From Lachnospiraceae bacterium (GTDB taxonomy: Bacteria; Bacillota_A; Clostridia; Lachnospirales; Lachnospiraceae), in assembly GCA_017540915.1 (NCBI GenBank), contig JAFYAD010000214.1, positions 1 to 6,405 of the forward strand: a DNA stretch of 6,405 nt. Reading direction: 5' to 3'. Under the pieces are notes generated by a model. It saw only the letters and a list, made by a program, of their open reading frames with translations. It made no database searches and was not told the DNA's origin. Below, in pieces: positions 1-5,817 of the stretch. Position 1 is the stretch's first letter; each line of letters begins with the position of its first letter. The translations under genes and the position numbers were made by a program.

Positions 1-1304
1 GAATAGCTCTTTTCCTCGCCGTTTTGGTCCTTGAAGGTTATGGCATACTCCGGCATATCCCCCATAAACACTATGGTAAGCTTCAACGGCTTATCCGGAG
101 TGAGTTTTTCCAATGTGTACAGAGGTTCAGCGGAAAGCTCCGGCACCAGCATGTTGGCTCCGGAATCCTTCCAGGTCAGCCTGTACACCTTGAAATCGCT
201 CACGGTATTGCTTGCGGCTATGACTGTGGAAATTTTGTATTCACTGTCGGTTGTTGAAAAATCGTAATACTCCTCATATCCTGCAGTGCTGTCATATATA
301 GCGATATCCTCGGATGCGCTGCTGAAGATATCAACCGGGAAATCCGAGAAAGGAGTGACCTCTATGCGATGACTTCTGCTCTCATAACCTCGATTTATAT
401 CCCAAAATTCATCCGGCGTGATGTCAAGCTTTTCAGATACTGAAACATCCCCGTACCCCACGGTATTGTGATAATAATCCAGGTGATCATCTTCCGGATC
501 CTCATCCGTAGAAAAATACAGGTCTTTACAGGTGAGCTGCGTATCTCCCGGTACCAATGTAAACTCTCCGAAATATGAGTACGCTGCTCCACTTGAACCC
601 ATATAGTAGAGGTTTCCGTTGTCCATCATAGTATAGCGGCTTCTGGCCCATCCGGATGTCACTTCCACGCTCTTTTTGTCAACATATGTGTATAACAGGC
701 TGATATCATCAGCAAAGCAGTTCTTGCCTCTCTTGGTAATGCCTGACACGATAAGCTCAGGCACTCCGTCGCCGTTTATGTCCATGATGGAATAGCCTAT
801 CTTTCTTAAAGCGGCATCTCCCGTATCTGAACCAATGGCCTCTGCAATGCCCACAAATCCGCCTGCCAATGCATCGGAATCCACACTCCAGCCGTATATA
901 CGGTTGTACATGGCGTTCAGCGTATCGTGATAAAACTCCTCATAGTCCTTATATGCGGAAGTCACGGCACACTTTACCGACTTGTCACCGTAGGCAGCTG
1001 TGATGACAGCCTTGCCGGTGTTCTTCGCTTTGATACGTCCTTTTTTGTTCACAGTTACAACGCTGCTCTTACTGGTAGACCACTTTGCTTTTTTGGAAAT
1101 GTTCTTTTTGCCGGAATAAAGATTCAGCTTAAACGCGTCACCGGGCACAATATTCACAAAGCTTTTATTGAGATATACCAGTTTTTGCGCCGCATATACC
1201 TCAGCCGTACCGCCCATAAATCCAACGTTCTGTGCGAAAACACCCGACAGCATCAGAATATGCGTCAATACAACAACTGCGGTTTTTCTGATAAACCCTT
1301 TCAT
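1..1304 (-). CDS. Secreted BIG2 (Ig-like) protein with DxNGDG loop (3' end cut by window edge)
   Basis: An open frame of 434 codons runs from the ATG at 1304 to the left edge without a stop. It begins with a Sec signal peptide: basic MKGFIRK, a hydrophobic core at about 8-24, and probable cleavage near VYA-A at 38. Residues 42-116 form a bacterial Ig-like group 2 (BIG2) domain: AKWSTSKSSVVTVNKKGRIK, then GKAVITAAYGDKSVKCAV. Residues 175-186 read DINGDGVPELIV, a calcium-loop-like motif of the FG-GAP/VCBS kind often found in secreted clostridial proteins. The rest (about 190-434) is rich in Tyr, Ser, Asp and Glu and has no family I recognise; an acidic patch DEDPEDDHLD lies at about 267-276. 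No catalytic motif is evident. It is probably a cell-envelope or extracellular binding protein and follows the Fn3 gene in the same operon. The missing C-terminus may hold an anchor or further domains. Confidence 0.85.
   Translation of the reverse strand, partial: MKGFIRKTAVVVLTHILMLSGVFAQNVGFMGGTAEVYAAQKLVYLNKSFVNIVPGDAFKLNLYSGKKNISKKAKWSTSKSSVVTVNKKGRIKAKNTGKAVITAAYGDKSVKCAVTSAYKDYEEFYHDTLNAMYNRIYGWSVDSDALAGGFVGIAEAIGSDTGDAALRKIGYSIMDINGDGVPELIVSGITKRGKNCFADDISLLYTYVDKKSVEVTSGWARSRYTMMDNGNLYYMGSSGAAYSYFGEFTLVPGDTQLTCKDLYFSTDEDPEDDHLDYYHNTVGYGDVSVSEKLDITPDEFWDINRGYESRSHRIEVTPFSDFPVDIFSSASEDIAIYDSTAGYEEYYDFSTTDSEYKISTVIAASNTVSDFKVYRLTWKDSGANMLVPELSAEPLYTLEKLTPDKPLKLTIVFMGDMPEYAITFKDQNGEEKSY
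747..782 (-). other. DxNGDG calcium-loop-like motif in the BIG2 protein
   Basis: It encodes DINGDGVPELIV, with Asp, Asn and Asp at loop positions 1, 3 and 5 and Gly at 6, as in dockerin and FG-GAP loops. Position 12 is Val rather than Asp/Glu, so it resembles FG-GAP/VCBS-type loops more than a classical EF-hand. Calcium binding is inferred. Confidence 0.6.
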
Positions 1305-1309
1305 ACATA

Positions 1310-1315
1310 CCTCCT
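1310..1315 (-). promoter_or_regulatory. Ribosome binding site of the BIG2-domain gene
   Basis: A perfect AGGAGG lies 5 bases before the ATG at 1304 and fixes the start. An out-of-frame ATG at 1308 is too close to the site. The 70-base gap upstream (1305-1374) shows only weak short inverted matches, with no T-run terminator and no convincing -35/-10 pair, so read-through from the Fn3 gene is likely. Confidence 0.8.
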
Positions 1316-1374
1316 GCTCGTAATCCCCTGTTTATGAAACACTGCTGTGACTCTTCTGAACAGTTACATGGCAC

Positions 1375-2982
1375 TTATATCTTGGTATAATCGGACCACT
1401 TGCCATAGACCTTTTTGCCGCCTATATTGATATACGCCCTGACTCTGACCTTAAGTCCCGCTGTATCAGCCGATGCGATGATATCTTCCTTTATATTACA
1501 TGAAGCATAGCTGTCACTGTCAACCTTGCATATCTTGCCCGAAACCCTTTTGCCGGACGAATCCTTTCCGTCCGCCCACAGCTGGTATTCATAGCCGTCT
1601 GCGGAATTCATGGCTTTGGTTGATACCGTGAGCTTTTTAAGGCTCTTATAAATACTCTTGACAACCGGTTTTGAGCATTGAGCCGGCTTTAAGGGAAGAT
1701 TCGATCTGTAGGCATATGACTTGCTGTCCATAGCGACATAGCCCGAGGCTGACTTCCTGAAGGGAGTTACGTAGACCGTATATGCCTCCCCCTCCTTGAG
1801 CTTTTTCAGTGTGACTGTATTCGTCTTGACCGTGACACTCTCTTTGCTGTCGCTGACACCCGATTCGTAGTATTCCACCACATATCCCGTGGCACCGCTG
1901 ACATTGCTCCAGGTCAGTGTCATAAGCTTTTTCTTGATGACGGTCTGCTTTAAGGATGCGGGAGCAGAGCCGGGTGTGGTCACTATCTCACAGACATCCG
2001 AATATTCACCGTAGCTGGGAATGTATGTTTCATTGAGACTGCTGTATGTCAGATAACACGGAGCAACCTTTATGTAATAGGTCTTGCCCGGCGTCAGGTT
2101 TTCTATTGTGAAAGGCGATTCCTTTGTCCTGACATAGGCCGTGAAGCCCGTAGTGCTCCTCTCGCTGAGGAAGATGGCATATTCTGCATTTTCGTCAATT
2201 AAGGGATTAAATGAGACAGTCACCTTATCGCTTTCCGCGCCTGTCTGTTTGAGACCGGTGACTCTTCCTGTCGGTGTGCCGCCGGTACCCTGGTCACGGA
2301 TAGCAACATTTCCCAGGGTTACCGCTGTCGCCTTATCAAATGCCGTAAAAGCTCCACTGCTTCTGTACGGATAGACAGTGACACTGTATACCTTGGAGGA
2401 CAGTATGCCCTTAATAGCAGCCGACTCGGAAGAAACGCTCATCCTCTCCTTTGAACCTGTGGTGCTGTCCGCCAGTGAGTATTCCACATAATAACCTGTT
2501 GCACCGGACACCGGAGCCCATACCACCGTGACTGAATCGACACCGCTCTCAGACTGTGAGATATATGAAGGCGTACCGCCCGGAGCAGTGACCACTGCGA
2601 CAGGCTGGGATTCCTCTCCCATGAGCATTCCCTCTTCATCACACGATGCAATCTTGATGTAGTAGGTGGAACCGTCCTTAAGGTCAGTCAATGTAAGGCT
2701 GTTAAGCGCGGTTATGACTCCTGTTTCACTGAAGTCTCCTGTTTTTGAAGTTCCTATCAAAGCCGTATACCTGTTTCCCGATGACTGACTGCCGGGCTTA
2801 AACCTGATATCTACGGAAGATGTGGTAGCTCCGGACTGGGTCACTCCGGTAAATGCGCTGTCTGCCGCATAAATACGGTCACAAGAGAGCAATACAGCAA
2901 AAAGTGCTGCAATTGCAAGCATGATCAGTGATGTCGGCAGACCTTTAAACTTAAGTCTTAATGAAGGGTTCATTTTACTCAT
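1375..2982 (-). CDS. Secreted or membrane-tethered multi-fibronectin type III protein (Fn3 A-B-A-B-C)
   Basis: From the ATG at 2982 this encodes 535 residues; an ATG at 2973 (532) is an equal alternative and an in-frame TTG at 3000 (541) is less likely. The N-terminus is basic, then hydrophobic (about 15-33), and ends LLSC-DRIYA-A. It could be cut by signal peptidase I after IYA or, less typically, lipid-modified at the Cys; it could also stay as an anchor. The rest is about five Fn3-like beta-sandwich modules: A1 (about 41-134), B1 (135-223), A2 (240-337), B2 (338-427) and C (428-535). A modules share TYYIK(I/V)A and a VT(A/T)PG exit; B modules share VSGATGYxVEY and a VTVYPYR/VYVTPFR strand. 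Module C ends GGKKVYGKWSDYTKI, a common ending for Fn3 modules. No enzyme domain and no LPxTG anchor are seen. It probably binds or scaffolds extracellularly. It overlaps the MacB-like gene by 8 bases, implying a linked role. Confidence 0.85.
   Translation of the reverse strand: MSKMNPSLRLKFKGLPTSLIMLAIAALFAVLLSCDRIYAADSAFTGVTQSGATTSSVDIRFKPGSQSSGNRYTALIGTSKTGDFSETGVITALNSLTLTDLKDGSTYYIKIASCDEEGMLMGEESQPVAVVTAPGGTPSYISQSESGVDSVTVVWAPVSGATGYYVEYSLADSTTGSKERMSVSSESAAIKGILSSKVYSVTVYPYRSSGAFTAFDKATAVTLGNVAIRDQGTGGTPTGRVTGLKQTGAESDKVTVSFNPLIDENAEYAIFLSERSTTGFTAYVRTKESPFTIENLTPGKTYYIKVAPCYLTYSSLNETYIPSYGEYSDVCEIVTTPGSAPASLKQTVIKKKLMTLTWSNVSGATGYVVEYYESGVSDSKESVTVKTNTVTLKKLKEGEAYTVYVTPFRKSASGYVAMDSKSYAYRSNLPLKPAQCSKPVVKSIYKSLKKLTVSTKAMNSADGYEYQLWADGKDSSGKRVSGKICKVDSDSYASCNIKEDIIASADTAGLKVRVRAYINIGGKKVYGKWSDYTKI
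1702..2865 (-). repeat. Diverged tandem duplication of an Fn3 domain pair (A1-B1 and A2-B2)
   Basis: The unit at about 2314-2865 (A1-B1) is repeated at about 1702-2265 (A2-B2). Matching landmarks occur in the same order: TYYIKIA against TYYIKVA, VVTAPGGTPS against IVTTPGSAPA, SGATGYYVEY against SGATGYVVEY, VTVYPYR against VYVTPFR, and GAFTAFD against GYVAMD. A Gly/Thr-rich linker (GTGGTPTGR) separates the two units. The similarity is at protein level; DNA identity looks low, so the duplication is old. Boundaries are estimates read by eye. Confidence 0.7.
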
Positions 2983-4105
2983 TCGCCTCCTGTTTTTCAA
3001 GCCATTTCTTTTCGTATCTTTTTTCGAGCCTGTTCTTTATTTTATTTATACCGCTTTTCAGCTTTGTATGCAAAAACTTTATGAAAATTATTCCGTATTT
3101 TACCATTATGAAAACAGGATAAACCAACAGCATGATCCTGAACAGCAGCATCACGGCTACGACATCCTCATAGGCTCTGGCTCTGTTTTCCCAGCCCGGG
3201 TAGATGATGTCTTCGGTCTTCATAGAACGCTTGCCGAAATTCCTGATGACATTCAGCTCCGACAACAGCGAGTATCTTGATGAGTTTTCGATCACCTCAA
3301 GGTCGTCATCGGTGAGACCAAAAGAATCCTTCAGAACCTTTGATAAAACATCACGCGTAAATCCCTTTACAGGATTTTTCATCAGCATCTCAAAGCATGT
3401 GGCACCCGTAAAGGCATTATCCGTAAAGCTGCCTTCCACAGCATCTGCGGACATTGAATTTGCAACACCGAAGGTGACAAATATCATGCTGGCTGCGTCT
3501 CCCGATGCCTTTGTGAAGGGACCGCTCTCCCGTTGTATTACCCCTCTTACGGGATATGCCCTGTCATTTATCTCCACTTCCATGCCGGCGATATTGCTGC
3601 TGCCAAAAAGCGCCCATGCCGTATCGGCATCGAGCATGACACCGTCGCCGTTTTCGTCTTCATCATTGAAATACGCACCGTCTAAAAGCCTGTAGGGATG
3701 GAATATAAAGAAATCACCGCCCACCGCCGTGACAGATGCCGTCACGGAGGAGCCCCTGCTGCTGGCGACCTTCATGCTGCCTGCCGGAGCACTGTAAGCA
3801 TATACGTAGGGTCTGCCCTTGACCTCGTCATCTTCAAAGGCTCTGTTTTCAAGCTCCGTACCCAATTGGTATCTGAATACTGCCATCATATCAGCAGGCA
3901 GTGCGTGCGTCTGCTCTATGAACGCCGTCGCCTGCGCATAATCATCGTCCGGAGCAAACCGTTTTGCCGCGGTCTGCGAGGGAAGGCTGCCGGTCAGGGC
4001 AGAGCTTACTGCTGTCAGCACACAGTATACCGTAATGCATATCACAAAGATCAGCGCTTTTATTAAATTGAGCTTTTCAGGTATTTTCTTAATCTTGTCA
4101 ATCAT
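2975..4105 (-). CDS. MacB-like extracytoplasmic core domain protein lacking the FtsX permease bundle
   Basis: Residues 1-16 are basic and are followed by a membrane helix (about 15-38). A large extracytoplasmic region (about 40-310) holds a stretch typical of the MacB periplasmic core domain: VTAVGGDFFIFHPYRLLDGAYF, then VMLDADTAWALFGSSNIAG and MEVEINDRAYPVRGVI (about 122-190; quoted in parts). A hydrophobic stretch (about 314-345) follows and could form one helix or a tight pair, then a strongly basic tail (346-376) that is probably cytoplasmic. MacB/FtsX permeases normally have three further C-terminal helices; these are absent, so this is not a complete export permease. A loop DENGDGVMLDAD (150-161) fits a calcium-loop pattern. 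The start at 4105 lies 5 bases after the adaptor stop with only a weak Shine-Dalgarno (AGGA, about 11 bases away), so it is probably translated by coupling. It likely partners the adaptor (inference). Database annotation may simply read 'ABC transporter permease'. Confidence 0.75.
   Translation of the reverse strand: MIDKIKKIPEKLNLIKALIFVICITVYCVLTAVSSALTGSLPSQTAAKRFAPDDDYAQATAFIEQTHALPADMMAVFRYQLGTELENRAFEDDEVKGRPYVYAYSAPAGSMKVASSRGSSVTASVTAVGGDFFIFHPYRLLDGAYFNDEDENGDGVMLDADTAWALFGSSNIAGMEVEINDRAYPVRGVIQRESGPFTKASGDAASMIFVTFGVANSMSADAVEGSFTDNAFTGATCFEMLMKNPVKGFTRDVLSKVLKDSFGLTDDDLEVIENSSRYSLLSELNVIRNFGKRSMKTEDIIYPGWENRARAYEDVVAVMLLFRIMLLVYPVFIMVKYGIIFIKFLHTKLKSGINKIKNRLEKRYEKKWLEKQEANE
2986..2991 (-). 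promoter_or_regulatory. Ribosome binding site inside the end of the MacB-like gene; decides the start of the Fn3 gene
   Basis: AGGAGG overlaps the last codons of the upstream gene. It is 3 bases before an ATG at 2982 and 12 bases before an ATG at 2973, neither of which is ideal spacing. An in-frame TTG at 3000 would put the site inside the coding sequence (as Arg-Arg), so it is unlikely to be the start. The upstream stop TAA (2975-2977) lies between the two ATGs, which suggests translational coupling. Confidence 0.65.
3623..3658 (-). other. EF-hand-type loop within the MacB-like core domain
   Basis: It encodes DENGDGVMLDAD, which fits D-x-N-x-D-G-x-(hydrophobic)-x-x-x-D over all 12 positions. 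It sits just after the LLDGAYF strand, where the core-domain family usually has a short variable turn before the VVL/VML strand. No flanking EF-hand helices are evident. Metal binding is inferred. Confidence 0.5.
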
Positions 4106-4110
4106 GTCTT

Positions 4111-5781
4111 TTACTGATCCTGATCTGCCAGTCTTACCTGCTGGTTTTCATTTACCGGTTTAGATGCGGTCGTGATAACATACTCGCCCCACTGTTCAAG
4201 GCTGGCAGAGATAGCTGTTCTGGTATCATCGCTCGCCAGTACCTCCACATCCACGCGCCTTGCGTAATATCTGTTGCCTAAGGGTGTGCTCTTGGTTTCG
4301 AGACGGAGGATAAACTTTCCGTTTGAGTCCTCCCTGATGCAGCTTGTGGGTACAATATAATCATAATTGGTAGAGCTTGCTCCCACTGAGACCGTATAGC
4401 TGCTGCCGGATGAAACATCCCCGTACAGCTCGCAGACTATCATCATGTTTTCCCTGTTCTCGGGGTCTTTTCTGATGCCTGTTACCTTGCCAGTGATGTC
4501 CGAGCCCATGTAATTGTACAGCACCTCCACCTCGTCTCCGGTCTTTACCTTCTTTGCCTGATTGGCGGTTGCTGAAAACTGGAGCTTGTATGCCTTGTTT
4601 TCCGGCTGGATCGATAATATCGCCTCGCCCGGAGTCGTAGTGTTTCCGGCGCTTAAGTTTATCTCAGTCACTGTGACGTTTATGGGAGATGCCACATTTG
4701 AAGAAACAGACTTTGCCGCGAGAGCCGCCGTTTTTTCCTCCAGTCTCATCAGCGCGTCGTACTGTGAATAGAGATTTATCTGTGCTGCGTACTTTTTGCT
4801 GAGATTGCTGTAGTCGTTGGTCCTCTCCTCCAGCACCCTGTTGGCATCCTCAAGATCGATGCCTATTGCCGTCGAGTTATTGGCTGAGGTTCCGCTCTTC
4901 TCTCTGGCTGCCTTCATCTCAAGTTCAGCTTTTGAAGCCACTATGTTCAGCTCATTGTATGTTTCCGTAGCCTCGGTAAGTGCCTCTCTGGCATTGTCCC
5001 TTACTCTTCTGGCATCCTCTACCTTATCATCCAGGAGCTGCTTTTCTTCCTTGTCATTTTCGATATCGTCTGAACCCGTGAACGCCTGCTGCTCTGCCAG
5101 TATCGCCTCATATTCGGACTGAGCCGCATCGAATTTGTACTGCGCCTCGGATTTGTCTATCTCCGCCTGTGCCAGATCACTCTTGGCCTGCGTGTATGCC
5201 TTTGTCTCGGCAGTGCTGTCCAGTGGCGTTGTACCGTTGGTATCGGATGCTGCTGCATCTGCCCTGGATTTTTTGGCCTTCAGGTCATCAACCCTGTCCT
5301 GAGCACTGTCCACTCTGCCTTTTGCTACCAGAAGTTCGTCCTGCATCGTGCTCAGTGAGATCCCCTCACCCCGCTCGATGGCTTCTCTCTCCTCGGTGGT
5401 AATGCCCGCCTCCAGCACGGCGGTCTCATATGCGCTTCTCTTTGACAGAAGATCTGCCCTTGCGGTAGCAAGCTCCTCGCCGTCACTGTTTTCCAGAGTA
5501 AAGAGAATGTCTCCTTTTTCTACGGTTTTTCCTGTTCTGGCATCCATTGTGGCTATCTTGCGGCTCTCGTCGATGGTCACCTTGTAAACATCCTCCGATG
5601 TCACCACACCGCTGCCGCGAACCCTTGATGTGAGAGTTCCGCTCTCCACCATCTGCGTACTCACCTGAACCAGTGAGTAATTCATGATGGTGTTTGAAAA
5701 GAAGGTCAGTACCAGCAAAACTGCCAGAAAAATTATAGCTACTGTTTTTATTGTCTCTTTTCTTTTGTTATTGTTTTCCAT
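4111..5781 (-). CDS. HlyD/MacA-family membrane fusion (adaptor) protein with long coiled coil
   Basis: This is an envelope adaptor of the HlyD/MacA/YknX type; in known systems such proteins sit outside the membrane and connect or regulate an ABC transporter. Domains in order: a short basic cytoplasmic N-terminus with one membrane helix (about residues 12-34); the first half of a lipoyl-like domain (about 48-98, with TGKTVEKGDILFTLE); a heptad-rich helical region (about 100-355) rich in A, E, D, K, R and Q and broken by Gly/Thr/Asn-rich stretches near 176-190 and 296-306; the second lipoyl half (about 361-393, ASPINVTVTEINLSAGNTT); a beta-barrel domain (about 396-465, KVKTGDEVEVLYNY, then GKVTGIRKDP); and a membrane-proximal C-terminal domain (about 470-550). 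At 556 residues it is longer than MacA or YknX (around 370-380), mainly because of the helical region. The stop is 5 bases from the MacB-like gene, suggesting coupled translation. The family is secure; what it transports or holds is unknown. Confidence 0.92.
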   Translation of the reverse strand: MENNNKRKETIKTVAIIFLAVLLVLTFFSNTIMNYSLVQVSTQMVESGTLTSRVRGSGVVTSEDVYKVTIDESRKIATMDARTGKTVEKGDILFTLENSDGEELATARADLLSKRSAYETAVLEAGITTEEREAIERGEGISLSTMQDELLVAKGRVDSAQDRVDDLKAKKSRADAAASDTNGTTPLDSTAETKAYTQAKSDLAQAEIDKSEAQYKFDAAQSEYEAILAEQQAFTGSDDIENDKEEKQLLDDKVEDARRVRDNAREALTEATETYNELNIVASKAELEMKAAREKSGTSANNSTAIGIDLEDANRVLEERTNDYSNLSKKYAAQINLYSQYDALMRLEEKTAALAAKSVSSNVASPINVTVTEINLSAGNTTTPGEAILSIQPENKAYKLQFSATANQAKKVKTGDEVEVLYNYMGSDITGKVTGIRKDPENRENMMIVCELYGDVSSGSSYTVSVGASSTNYDYIVPTSCIREDSNGKFILRLETKSTPLGNRYYARRVDVEVLASDDTRTAISASLEQWGEYVITTASKPVNENQQVRLADQDQ

Positions 5782-5786
5782 GTCAT

Positions 5787-5792
5787 CTCTCC
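5787..5792 (-). promoter_or_regulatory. Ribosome binding site of the adaptor gene
   Basis: GGAGAG lies 5 bases before the ATG at 5781 and supports that start. An ATG at 5786 is in another frame and sits too close to the site. No promoter or terminator is apparent in the 36-base gap after the permease stop, which fits co-transcription. Confidence 0.7.
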
Positions 5793-5817
5793 AATAAAAA
5801 ACTCTTGTAACTGTTGA

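Noticed and set aside
24..592. Short frames at 24-257, 31-267 (plus) and 395-592 (minus)
   Set aside because: They overlap the continuous 434-codon minus-strand gene in other frames and carry no recognisable features.
747..782. Dockerin domain (cellulosome) in the BIG2 protein
   Set aside because: Only one loop is present, position 12 is not acidic, and the paired second repeat of a dockerin is absent.
927..1337. Plus-strand open frame of 136 codons
   Set aside because: It is antisense to the BIG2-domain gene, and its translation has a Cys/His/Arg-rich shadow composition without domain signal.
1305..1374. Terminator or new promoter between the Fn3 and BIG2 genes
   Set aside because: Only 4-base inverted matches (CTGT/ACAG, ACTG/CAGT) are found, with no GC-rich stem or T-run. 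TATA-like sequences near the Fn3 stop lack a matching -35 box.
2850..2900. Definite lipoprotein assignment for the Fn3 protein
   Set aside because: LLSC has Leu at the -2 position, less usual for a lipobox, and a good signal peptidase I site (IYA-A) follows at once; the mode of attachment is left open.
3204..4066. Plus-strand open frames of 163 and 122 codons (3204-3695 and 3698-4066)
   Set aside because: They lie opposite the MacB-like gene, show no family motif and have no convincing ribosome site; the minus-strand frame has clear domain structure.
4562..5587. Several Ser/Ala/Leu-rich plus-strand frames
   Set aside because: They are the complement of Glu/Ala/Lys-rich coiled-coil codons of the adaptor gene; the low-complexity composition is expected from that.
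2975..5781. A standard MacAB-type exporter
   Set aside because: The adaptor is present, but neither gene contains Walker A/B or ABC signature motifs, and the MacB-like protein lacks the FtsX helices. A missing ATPase could lie outside the window, so this is rejected only for what is visible.
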